The translations under genes were made by a program, and so were the position numbers. 6,045 nt of DNA, taken from positions 1-6,045 of the forward strand of contig JALHSV010000420.1 of assembly GCA_022865525.1 (NCBI GenBank). Reading direction: 5' to 3'. The stretch's first letter is position 1. Each line of letters starts with the position of its first letter. Source of the DNA: Thermodesulfovibrionales bacterium (GTDB lineage: Bacteria > Nitrospirota > Thermodesulfovibrionia > Thermodesulfovibrionales > SM23-35). The notes under the pieces were generated by a model. It searched no databases and had not been told where the DNA came from. It was given only the letters and a program-made list of their open reading frames with translations. Of the stretch, positions 1 to 6,045 are shown in pieces.

Positions 1-141
1 AAGGTATCGCGCGAGGACATCTTCGAACAAAAATGTCCTGAAATTGCCGATATGAGCCCTTTGGTAAACAGAAGGGCCACAGGTGAATATGTTCACCACT
101 CTTTTTTCAACAGGGCGGAATATTTCGAGCTTCTTTCCTAA
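1..141 (+). CDS. C-terminal end of an unrecognised protein (5' end outside window)
   Basis: Frame 1 is open from the first base and closes at a TAA at 139-141, giving the last 46 residues of a protein whose start lies to the left. The fragment reads as a charged, probably folded tail. It includes the segments DIFEQKCPEIADMSPLVN and GEYVHHSFF, and it ends in a short aromatic/acidic stretch (AEYFELLS). It has one cysteine (residue 12 of the fragment) and an adjacent HH pair. There is no transmembrane-like segment and no low-complexity tail. I do not recognise the family and assign no function. The gene is on the same strand as the following run, but 151 non-coding bases separate them, so they need not share a transcript. 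That it is coding rests on the open frame and the natural amino-acid composition. Confidence 0.7.
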   Translation, partial: KVSREDIFEQKCPEIADMSPLVNRRATGEYVHHSFFNRAEYFELLS

Positions 142-292
142 GGTATTAAAAAACCGTATCAATGTATGTGTCTCCTGATTTCGACTGAACAGATAGTGCG
201 TAAATTTCTCATAATTGTAGCATATTGTACAAATAAATCAGGCTGAAGTTGCCTGCATTTTAAAGCAGAATTCGGGTATTATATAGGTCATA
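142..292 (+). promoter_or_regulatory. AT-rich intergenic region, likely promoter region of the TPR-tyrS run
   Basis: This 151-base gap is the largest in the window and lies directly ahead of four closely spaced genes, so a promoter is expected here. The best sigma70-like pair I can find is TGAACA (186-191), 18 bases, CATAAT (210-215), with four and five matches to consensus. A second -10-like TATTAT (277-282) lies so close to the start codon that it would give an almost leaderless message, and it has no good -35 at normal spacing (TTGCCT at 249-254 is 22 bases away). The gap also holds a perfect 8-base palindrome, TTGTACAA (225-232), and a dyad with CTGC/GCAG arms (253-268). No rho-independent terminator for the upstream gene is visible. 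The position argues for regulation; the individual boxes are weak. Confidence 0.3.
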
Positions 293-739
293 ATGACCGA
301 GAGCGAAAATGTAACCTCTATCGATAAAGGGCGGGAAGCGCTTAGTAAGGGCGACACGCTTTCAGCACTCTCCTGGTTTGAAAAGGCTGCAGAAACAGAA
401 GACAATCCTTCTGCCCGTTCCTACCTGGCATTCTGCATGGCAAAAGAACGGGGCCTCCTGACCAAGGGAATCTCATGGTGTGAAGAAAGCCTCAGAAAAG
501 AACCGGAGAACCCTGTTCACTATCTCAATCTCGGCAGGATTTATCTTCTCATAAAAAAAAGAGAGGAAGCCATTCGAAATTTCAGGGAAGGTCTCAAGTA
601 TGGTTCGAATGAAGAAATTGCCGATGAATTGCACAGACTCGGCATCAGAAGTTCACCTGTTTTTGCGTTCCTCAAAAGAAATAATCCTTTCAACAAGTAC
701 CTCGGTATTCTTCTCAAGATGCTGAGACTGAGATCCTGA
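293..739 (+). CDS. Small tetratricopeptide (TPR) repeat protein
   Basis: This is a 148-residue soluble protein with no signal peptide or membrane segment. Residues 8-36 form a TPR-like helix pair (G13, A16, G20, A25, F29, A32 in the expected rhythm). Residues 39-70 form a degenerate second repeat, and residues 74-106 form the clearest repeat (Y77, L80, G81, Y84, A93, F97, G100). TPR arrays generally mediate protein-protein contacts, so a scaffold or adaptor role is inferred; the partner is unknown. The tail (about 115-148) is different: it is basic, contains KRNNPFNKYLG (residues 128-138), and ends in a hydrophobic-basic helix. A similar tail is, as I recall, common in small TPR proteins of Geobacter-like bacteria. 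ATG 293 is the first possible start, because an in-frame TAG lies at 284-286. Only a short AGGT (285-288) serves as a ribosome site. tyrS follows 45 bases later, probably on the same transcript. Confidence 0.85.
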   Translation: MTESENVTSIDKGREALSKGDTLSALSWFEKAAETEDNPSARSYLAFCMAKERGLLTKGISWCEESLRKEPENPVHYLNLGRIYLLIKKREEAIRNFREGLKYGSNEEIADELHRLGIRSSPVFAFLKRNNPFNKYLGILLKMLRLRS

Positions 740-784
740 GCTGGTGATTGACCTGCAGCGGGAACAAATTTTATCATATCTGTC

Positions 785-1996
785 ATGCTGAAACCGCTTG
801 AACAACTTGAGGTGATCAAAAGGGGTGCTGTCGAGATTATTGTTGAGGCAGACTTCCTGAAGAAGCTCGAAAAGTCCTCTAACGAAAACAGGCCGCTCAA
901 AATCAAGGCAGGGTTTGATCCAACCGCACCGGACATTCATCTCGGCCATACCGTGTTACTCGAAAAAATGAGACAGTTTCAGGAACTCGGGCATGAGGTG
1001 ATCTTCCTCATCGGTGATTTTACCGGGATGATCGGGGACCCGAGCGGAAAGAGCGAGATGCGGAAGCCCCTCACAAAAGAAGATGTGCTTGAAAATGCCA
1101 AAACCTACAGGGATCAGATATCCAAGATTCTTGATCCTGAAAAGACCAGAGTTGTTTTCAATTCAGAGTGGATGTCGCAGATGAATTCATCAAAGATGAT
1201 ACAACTCACCAGCACCTATACGGTTGCGCGGATGCTGGAACGGGAGGATTTCAAGCAGCGGTGGATAAATCAGAATCCTATCGGTATCCACGAATTCATG
1301 TATCCTTTGATCCAGGGATTTGATTCCGTGGCGCTTCAGGCTGACGTGGAACTTGGAGGCACAGATCAGAAATTCAACCTGATTGTCGGCAGGGAGCTTC
1401 AGAAAGAATACGGTCAGGAACCGCAATGCATTGTCCTCATGCCATTGCTCGAAGGTCTTGATGGAGTGAAAAAAATGAGCAAGAGTCTGGGGAATTACAT
1501 TGGCATTACAGAGCCTCCGAAAGAAATGTACGGCAAGATAATGTCTGTAAGCGACAAGCTCATGCTCAGGTATTATGAATTACTGAGCCATATTTCACTG
1601 GAAGATATCTCCTCGCTTAAAGAAGGAATAAAGAAGGGTGCTGTTCATCCAAAGCATGCAAAGGAGAATCTTGCTCTTGAGATTGTGGAACGCTACTGGA
1701 GCAAAGAGGAAGCCTTGAGGGTCAAGGAAGAGTTTGAACACATCTTTCAGCAGAAAGGCCTTCCTGACGAAATTCCTGCGGTCGATATCATATGGGAAGG
1801 GAACGAAATGTGGGTACCGAAGATCATGAAGCTTTCCGGCCTGACATCGAGCACGGGTGAAGCTATGAGGCTTATCAAGCAGGGAGGCGTCACGGTAGAT
1901 GATCAGAAGGTGGATGACCCCGATGCAAAATTGCCGGCGGGAAATTACCTTTTCAAAGTCGGAAAACGGAAATTCCTCAGGGTACAGGGGAAATAA
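785..1996 (+). CDS. tyrS: Tyrosyl-tRNA synthetase (TyrRS)
   Basis: This cytoplasmic class I aminoacyl-tRNA synthetase joins tyrosine to tRNA-Tyr using ATP. The 403-residue length and signature segments fit the bacterial TyrRS class of about 400 residues (often called TyrZ-like). The Rossmann catalytic domain spans roughly residues 35-240. It holds the HIGH-type motif HLGH (52-55) inside GFDPTAPDIHLGH, the segment GDFTGMIGDPSGKS (77-90), the tyrosine-pocket residues Y173, Q177 and D180, GGTDQKFNL (191-199) and a perfect KMSKS loop (230-234). A helical linker follows. The C-terminal S4 RNA-binding domain spans about residues 342-402, with the typical stretch AMRLIKQGGVTVDDQKV. All catalytic motifs are intact. 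ATG 785 is the only usual start codon after the in-frame TGA at 749-751, and its MLKPLEQLEVIKRG beginning matches family N-termini. No Shine-Dalgarno sequence precedes it. No T-box leader is visible. Confidence 0.97.
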   Translation: MLKPLEQLEVIKRGAVEIIVEADFLKKLEKSSNENRPLKIKAGFDPTAPDIHLGHTVLLEKMRQFQELGHEVIFLIGDFTGMIGDPSGKSEMRKPLTKEDVLENAKTYRDQISKILDPEKTRVVFNSEWMSQMNSSKMIQLTSTYTVARMLEREDFKQRWINQNPIGIHEFMYPLIQGFDSVALQADVELGGTDQKFNLIVGRELQKEYGQEPQCIVLMPLLEGLDGVKKMSKSLGNYIGITEPPKEMYGKIMSVSDKLMLRYYELLSHISLEDISSLKEGIKKGAVHPKHAKENLALEIVERYWSKEEALRVKEEFEHIFQQKGLPDEIPAVDIIWEGNEMWVPKIMKLSGLTSSTGEAMRLIKQGGVTVDDQKVDDPDAKLPAGNYLFKVGKRKFLRVQGK

Positions 1997-2000
1997 ATTC

Positions 2001-2021
2001 GTGAGCGTCAATCCCCGTTGA
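2001..2021 (+). other. Possible 6-codon leader ORF overlapping the DUF3047 start
   Basis: GTG at 2001 opens a six-codon frame (VSVNPR) closed by TGA at 2019-2021. This stop overlaps the TTG start at 2018 as TTGA. An AGGGG at 1986-1990, ten bases upstream of the GTG, is the only Shine-Dalgarno-like sequence near this junction, and it sits inside the end of tyrS. The arrangement could feed ribosomes onto the weak TTG start by coupling. A frame this short can easily occur by chance, so this is a suggestion only. Confidence 0.15.
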
Positions 2022-2740
2022 CGAGACTGAACAATAAATATTTTCTTATCCTTTTTCTCATCCTGATTCTATTAACAGCAAACTCACATGCGGAGGAAAG
2101 AAAGGTTTTCTTCCGTGAGGAGTTTAACAATCTTGAAAACTGGAAGCCATTTTATTTTCCGAAAATAAAGAAATATACTTCCTATGCCATTGAGCGGCAC
2201 GGCAATGAGCATTACCTCAGAGCAGAGAGTAATGCCTCTGCTTCTGCGCTTTTACACAAGGAAACATTCAACGTCTATGAGTATCCGCGGGTCAAATGGA
2301 ACTGGAAGGTAAGCAACGTATATGCCGGGGCAGATCCAAAGACAAAAGCCGGAGATGATTATCCGATCCGTATTTATATCATCTTTGAGTATGATAAGGA
2401 GAAGTCAGGGTTTTTCGGAAAACTCAGGAATAGTCTTGTTAGAAAATTGTACGGTTATGATCCTCCTTACAGCACGCTGAGTTATGTATGGTCGAGCAAA
2501 GAAGACAACGAGTCCATCATTACCAGTCCGTATACAGATAAGGCCAAAATGATCATCCTTGAAAGAGGGAGTCAGAAAGCAGGTACGTGGCAGGATGAGG
2601 ACATCCATATTGTGGAGGATTATCGAAAAGCGTTCGGAGAATCACCACCACCTCAAGCTGGCCTGGCTATCATGAATGACTCGGATAATACGGATGAAAG
2701 TTCGGTATCATTTATTCGTTATATTGAGGTTTACCGGTGA
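2018..2740 (+). CDS. Secreted DUF3047 family protein, TTG start
   Basis: This 240-residue protein is probably exported and of unknown function. Residues 1-25 look like a Sec signal peptide: R3 and K7 in the n-region, a leucine/isoleucine-rich core at about 8-19, and a likely signal peptidase I site after SHA (23-25). No lipobox cysteine is present. The mature part carries the pattern I associate with DUF3047: an EEFNNLENW opening (35-42), YLRAESNASAS (67-77), PRVKWNWKV (90-98), AGDDYPIRIY (111-120), LSYVW (154-158), DYRKAFGE (201-208) and the acidic DSDNTDES (221-228). No catalytic residues are established for the family; the beta-rich look and paired acidic motifs would fit a metal- or glycan-binding fold, but this is speculation. 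The start is TTG 2018: no ATG or GTG lies in frame between the tyrS stop and the signal peptide, and a later start would remove the n-region. It lies 21 bases after tyrS, so it is probably cotranscribed. Confidence 0.85.
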   Translation: MTRLNNKYFLILFLILILLTANSHAEERKVFFREEFNNLENWKPFYFPKIKKYTSYAIERHGNEHYLRAESNASASALLHKETFNVYEYPRVKWNWKVSNVYAGADPKTKAGDDYPIRIYIIFEYDKEKSGFFGKLRNSLVRKLYGYDPPYSTLSYVWSSKEDNESIITSPYTDKAKMIILERGSQKAGTWQDEDIHIVEDYRKAFGESPPPQAGLAIMNDSDNTDESSVSFIRYIEVYR

Positions 2741-2778
2741 GAGATATTATAAGCTAACAATCTGTAAGGAAATACAAG

Positions 2779-4215
2779 ATGAAAAAATTTGATTATGATC
2801 TTATCGTGTTAGGCGGAGGGGCTGCAGGTTTCGTGTCAGCAAAGATGGCGCAGGGACTGGGGAAAAAAGTAGCACTTATTGAGAAGAATAGGCTGGGGGG
2901 AGACTGTACGTGGTTCGGGTGTATTCCCAGCAAAACACTTATCAAAGTAAGCACGATAGCCCATCAGATAAAAAATACCGGAAAGTTCGGACTTCTGCAG
3001 AACACAGATATCTCTCTGGACACAGATCACGTGATGGAGCATGTGCGTTCCGTGGTGAAGAGGGTGTACGACGGACATACTCCTGAGACATTTACAAAAA
3101 TCGGTATCGATATTTTTTTTGGAGAAGCTCAATTCATCGACAATCACAGAATAGCCCTGGGGGATAAGATACTTTCTGCAAAAAAATATATGATTTCCAC
3201 CGGTTCATCTCCTTTTATCCCAGACATCCAGGGTTTGGATGCAGTACCGTATCATACGAACAGAACGATCTTTGATATCGAAAAACTCCCGGCATCGATG
3301 ATCGTTCTCGGAGGGGGTCCAATTGGTACAGAGCTCGCTATGGCTTTCCACCGTTTAGGGGTTCGTGTCCATATTCTGGAAACGGCTGACAGGATTCTCA
3401 TCAGGGAAGACAGGGAACTTGCTGATATGCTTTCCCAAAATATCCAGGGAGAAGGTATTACGCTCCTTACAAAAATAAAACCTCTCCGGTATTTCTGTGA
3501 AAATGGACGGGTCGTTCTCGCGTATCAGGATGAAAAAAATCGCCCGGGTACGATAGATGCAGACGCAGTGCTGATCGCTATTGGAAGAAAACCGAATGTA
3601 CAGGGTCTCAATCTCGAAAAGGCGGGCGTAGAATATAGTGCACAGGGGATCAAAACAAATGAAAGGCTCCAGACCACCGCTTCAAACATTTACTCATGCG
3701 GTGATGTGGTCGGTCCGTACCGGTTCTCTCATATGGCAGAGTATCAGGCGGTCATCGCGACGAGAAATGCCCTCCTTCCTTTTCAAAAGAAAGTAGATTA
3801 CCGGCATGTGGCATGGTGTACTTTTACCGATCCGGAACTTGCTCATGCAGGGTTAACAGAACAGGAAGCGCGCGAAAAGCTTGGAGACAGAATACGGATA
3901 TACCGGCATGAGTATAAAAATACTGACCGCGGGAGAACTGACGGGATTGAGACAGGAATCAGCAAATTCATCTGTGATTCAAGAGGCACGCTCATTGGGG
4001 CACACATCCTCGGAAAGCACGCGGGTGATCTGATCCACGAGGCACAGCTAACAAAAAGCCTTGGTATCCCTTTTTATAAAATTTATTCTGCCGTACATAT
4101 CTATCCGACTCTTTCAGACATCGTCAGACAGCCGGCAAAGCTCTGTTATATTGACAGACTCCAGAGTAATATCTTTCTCAGAATACTAAGGAATATTATG
4201 GGGAAGAGGCGATAG
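2779..4215 (+). CDS. FAD-dependent pyridine nucleotide-disulfide oxidoreductase (lipoamide dehydrogenase/MerA superfamily)
   Basis: This 478-residue cytoplasmic flavoprotein is predicted to pass electrons between NAD(P)H, FAD and a redox disulfide; its substrate is unknown. The N-terminal FAD domain has GGGAAG (12-17), then the active disulfide C43-TWFG-C48 in GGDCTWFGCIPSKTL. The NAD(P) domain has GGGPIG (178-183) and E201 at the end of the second strand, which in this superfamily favours NADH over NADPH. The second FAD contact is YSCGDV (305-310). The C-terminal dimerisation domain (about 345-460) contains H440 in HIYPTLSD, equivalent to the catalytic His of lipoamide dehydrogenase, with D447 where that enzyme has Glu. 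It lacks the N-terminal metal-binding domain and the C-terminal CC pair of mercuric reductases, so MerA is a poor label. The basic, hydrophobic tail (460-478) is extra. A good AAGGA (2766-2770), eight bases before ATG 2779, fixes the start. No pyruvate or glycine-cleavage genes are nearby. Confidence 0.9.
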   Translation: MKKFDYDLIVLGGGAAGFVSAKMAQGLGKKVALIEKNRLGGDCTWFGCIPSKTLIKVSTIAHQIKNTGKFGLLQNTDISLDTDHVMEHVRSVVKRVYDGHTPETFTKIGIDIFFGEAQFIDNHRIALGDKILSAKKYMISTGSSPFIPDIQGLDAVPYHTNRTIFDIEKLPASMIVLGGGPIGTELAMAFHRLGVRVHILETADRILIREDRELADMLSQNIQGEGITLLTKIKPLRYFCENGRVVLAYQDEKNRPGTIDADAVLIAIGRKPNVQGLNLEKAGVEYSAQGIKTNERLQTTASNIYSCGDVVGPYRFSHMAEYQAVIATRNALLPFQKKVDYRHVAWCTFTDPELAHAGLTEQEAREKLGDRIRIYRHEYKNTDRGRTDGIETGISKFICDSRGTLIGAHILGKHAGDLIHEAQLTKSLGIPFYKIYSAVHIYPTLSDIVRQPAKLCYIDRLQSNIFLRILRNIMGKRR

Positions 4216-4229
4216 TTTTTGGGGAGATT

Positions 4230-6038
4230 TTATTGATGGAGGGGAATCATGACACGAAAGATTGTTGAATCATTATCGGTGAAGACATCAAGCTTCCCGT
4301 GGTTTGCCTGTATGAAGCGATAAATAATATTGAGACCGCGTCCTTTCACCTCTCCTTTCTTGATCTGCCCGATGCTCTCTTCAGGTATCTTCCCGGTATT
4401 CCGGATCTCAAAAGCAGCCATATCTCCGCTGCGGTAACTTTTTATTGAAAGCTCGCCTCCCTCTTCAGGAATTGCTTTTGTGGCATTATCAAGCAGATTA
4501 TCAAGTACACGCTCCAGGCCCAATGGGGAGCAATAGATCTGAAGGCCCGGCTCACGTTTATCGTCTATGAGATGTATGTTCATTCTCCTCTGTTCCCGTA
4601 TTGCTTCTTCGTTAATCTTGAAACGCCTTCTGAGGGTCTCCGAAAGGTCCACTTCCCGTTCACGTCCCTCGATGTTCGGGTATATGGCAAGTTCCTGCAT
4701 CCTGACACTCTCCTGAATAATGATGTCGAGATACTCTGACAGCTTTTCCTTAACACTCGCGAGGTCTTCATTTTCCAGAAGTTTCTTTGTCCGTTTGGCA
4801 AATCCTGCTATCGCAACCGCAGGGTTCTTGAAATCATGGAGGACGTCATCCAGTTTCTCAATCCTCAATGCCTTCATGATCTCTTTCCCGAAGAAGCTCA
4901 GGAGGTCTATCTCATATTCGGTGAATTCCTGCCGGCGGTCCTTGGCATAAAAGACCAGAAAGTAATTGATTTCGTTCATTGCCTTCAGCGGAATGAGGAG
5001 AACAGAGTTGACGTTCTGACGGGCTGCATACCGTTTCAATTCATCATTCGACAACCTGCTCTTTAACGGGTCTTTAATGAGAATATACGACGGGGTAATC
5101 CTCTCGTATGCATAATCATCACGCTTTTCCGTATCATGTAATAACGCATCAAAATATGGATGATCCTTCACAGAATAAACACAGCAGATTTCATGGATTT
5201 CCTGATCTGAAGGATACTCGAGTTCGATCTGGACATGCTTCCTGTCAGATGATACGGAGAAAAGCGTGCAGCTCTGTACCTGGATGATATTGACAAGCTC
5301 GGGTATCATCATACTGAAGACATCCTTCATCTTGATCCCTTCACGATGGCTGAGCTTAACGAAAATCTTCTCAACAATCTTTTCTTTCTGGATATTCAGT
5401 CTCTGCAGGTTAAGGATTCGTTTCTTTGCAAGTACATAACTGACCCTTCTCGCCAGCAGTTCGGCATTGGCCACCTCAAGAGGGTCAAATTCCCTGTCTA
5501 TCTCCCGGTAATATATCTGAATGCTGCCCTGTATGCTATGTTCACTTTCAAGGAATCCCGGAATCATGATCGGTACTGCCATCAGTGAGTTTAATCCAAG
5601 CTCTTTGACCACATCCTTGTTCATATAATCCGGTTCGAGCAGAATGTTCGGCACCAGATAACTCCTGCCGCTCTTGATTACCTTGCCGGCAACAGACTTT
5701 TCTACAGGGATATTTTTTTGTCTGCCTGTTTCAGAATAATACTGGAATGAACCAAAGGCGACGAGCCTGTCTGTTTCGGGATCAAAAATACGAATAGAGG
5801 CGCCATCTGCATGGAGGAATTGAACAATTTTCTTTGCGGCGGCTTCCAAAATCTCCTTCCATTCGAGGGTAGGGTCTATGCTGATGACCTCTTCGACCAT
5901 CCTCACGACCCGTTCGACGTGCGGTGAAATACAGTGTTTTCTGAGAAGGTTGGCGAGTTCGTTCATGTCCTGCTCTGTGAGATTACATTTTGCGAGTATC
6001 GGATTTGTCTGAAGAAAGTGAATGATTATTTCGTCCAT
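4230..6038 (-). CDS. Soluble GAF-GAF sensor histidine kinase
   Basis: This 602-residue protein has no signal peptide or transmembrane segment, so it probably senses a cytoplasmic signal and passes it on by phosphotransfer to an unseen regulator. A short helical N-terminus (1-55) precedes a GAF-type domain (about 57-205: ASIRIFDPETDRLVAFGS, IPVEKSVAGKVIKSG, SLMAVPIMI). A helical linker and a more divergent GAF-like domain follow (about 222-392: VNSVLLIPLKA, FTEYEIDLLSFFG). The dimerisation domain has phospho-acceptor H401 in HDFKNP; D402 and N405 fit the [E/D]xx[N/T] pattern tied to HisKA kinase and phosphatase activity. The ATPase domain has an N-box (N514, N518), a degenerate G1 box (NTG, 547-549, instead of DxGxG) and a G2 box (KGRGLNII, 565-572). 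No F-box is seen, and only about 16 residues separate G1 from G2. ATG 6038 is plausible, but only seven upstream bases are visible, so a start beyond the edge is possible. No response regulator is in the window. Confidence 0.9.
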   Translation of the reverse strand: MDEIIIHFLQTNPILAKCNLTEQDMNELANLLRKHCISPHVERVVRMVEEVISIDPTLEWKEILEAAAKKIVQFLHADGASIRIFDPETDRLVAFGSFQYYSETGRQKNIPVEKSVAGKVIKSGRSYLVPNILLEPDYMNKDVVKELGLNSLMAVPIMIPGFLESEHSIQGSIQIYYREIDREFDPLEVANAELLARRVSYVLAKKRILNLQRLNIQKEKIVEKIFVKLSHREGIKMKDVFSMMIPELVNIIQVQSCTLFSVSSDRKHVQIELEYPSDQEIHEICCVYSVKDHPYFDALLHDTEKRDDYAYERITPSYILIKDPLKSRLSNDELKRYAARQNVNSVLLIPLKAMNEINYFLVFYAKDRRQEFTEYEIDLLSFFGKEIMKALRIEKLDDVLHDFKNPAVAIAGFAKRTKKLLENEDLASVKEKLSEYLDIIIQESVRMQELAIYPNIEGREREVDLSETLRRRFKINEEAIREQRRMNIHLIDDKREPGLQIYCSPLGLERVLDNLLDNATKAIPEEGGELSIKSYRSGDMAAFEIRNTGKIPEESIGQIKKGEVKGRGLNIIYRFIQANHGKLDVFTDNDSTIFRVMIPLHQ

Positions 6039-6045
6039 GATAAGC

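Noticed and set aside
142..784. T-box or other riboswitch controlling tyrS
   Set aside because: No T-box consensus stretch, specifier hairpin or terminator/antiterminator is seen in 142-292 or in the 45-base gap before tyrS.
541..949. Two overlapping open frames on the - strand covering the TPR/tyrS junction
   Set aside because: Both run across the TPR and tyrS genes, which are clearly real. Their translations are rich in Ser, Cys and Arg with no recognisable domain, as expected of antisense frames.
1190..2011. Open frames antisense to tyrS (1190-1426 and 1595-2011)
   Set aside because: They lie wholly opposite well-conserved TyrRS coding sequence, and their products look like random composition.
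4167..4198. TAATAT/ATATTA inverted repeat near the end of the oxidoreductase gene as a terminator for the - strand kinase
   Set aside because: The stem is only six A/T pairs with a 20-base loop and lies inside coding sequence, so it is too weak to call.
2779..4215. Annotation as mercuric reductase (merA)
   Set aside because: The redox CxxxxC is shared by the whole superfamily. The C-terminal cysteine pair and metal-binding domain are absent, and no merR, merT or merP is nearby.
4580..5588. Open frames on both strands inside the kinase gene (4580-4801, 4720-4950, 4836-5066, 5346-5588)
   Set aside because: The kinase reading frame has clear GAF, DHp and ATPase motifs over this span; the others are shadows without motifs or ribosome sites.
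1..6045. Mobile element, CRISPR array, tRNA or phage-like cargo
   Set aside because: No transposase, integrase, regularly spaced repeats or tRNA-like cloverleaf was seen, and all longer frames are accounted for by ordinary chromosomal genes.

Overview
The window is an ordinary-looking stretch of bacterial chromosome with moderate base composition and dense coding. There is no sign of a mobile element, CRISPR array, rRNA or tRNA. It holds the tail of one gene, a run of four genes on the + strand, and one large gene on the - strand that meets them tail to tail. The combination of a TPR protein with an R-x-NP-x-NKYLG-type tail, a TyrRS of the roughly 400-residue class, a DUF3047 protein and a GAF-GAF histidine kinase suggests a Nitrospirota- or Desulfobacterota-like (former deltaproteobacterial) organism. 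This is an inference from remembered family distribution, not a placement.

Layout. Bases 1-141 encode the last 46 residues of an unrecognised protein. A 151-base AT-rich gap (142-292) follows and is the only plausible place for a promoter of the + strand run. The run is: a small TPR protein (293-739); tyrosyl-tRNA synthetase tyrS (785-1996); a secreted DUF3047 protein that appears to start at TTG (2018-2740); and a flavin pyridine-nucleotide disulfide oxidoreductase of the lipoamide dehydrogenase/mercuric reductase superfamily (2779-4215). Gaps between these genes are 45, 21 and 38 bases and contain no convincing terminator, so one transcript is likely. Only 14 bases further on lies the stop codon of a - strand gene (4230-6038) for a soluble sensor histidine kinase with two GAF-type domains.

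Working together. No shared pathway is evident. tyrS is a housekeeping gene, the TPR protein is probably a scaffold, DUF3047 is an exported protein of unknown role, and the oxidoreductase has an intact redox disulfide but no identifiable substrate. The kinase has no response regulator or membrane segment in view and would sense a cytoplasmic signal. I see no strong evidence for a new multi-gene system. The points most worth a second look are the non-canonical oxidoreductase, the shortened ATP-lid region of the kinase, and the stop/start overlap in front of the DUF3047 gene.
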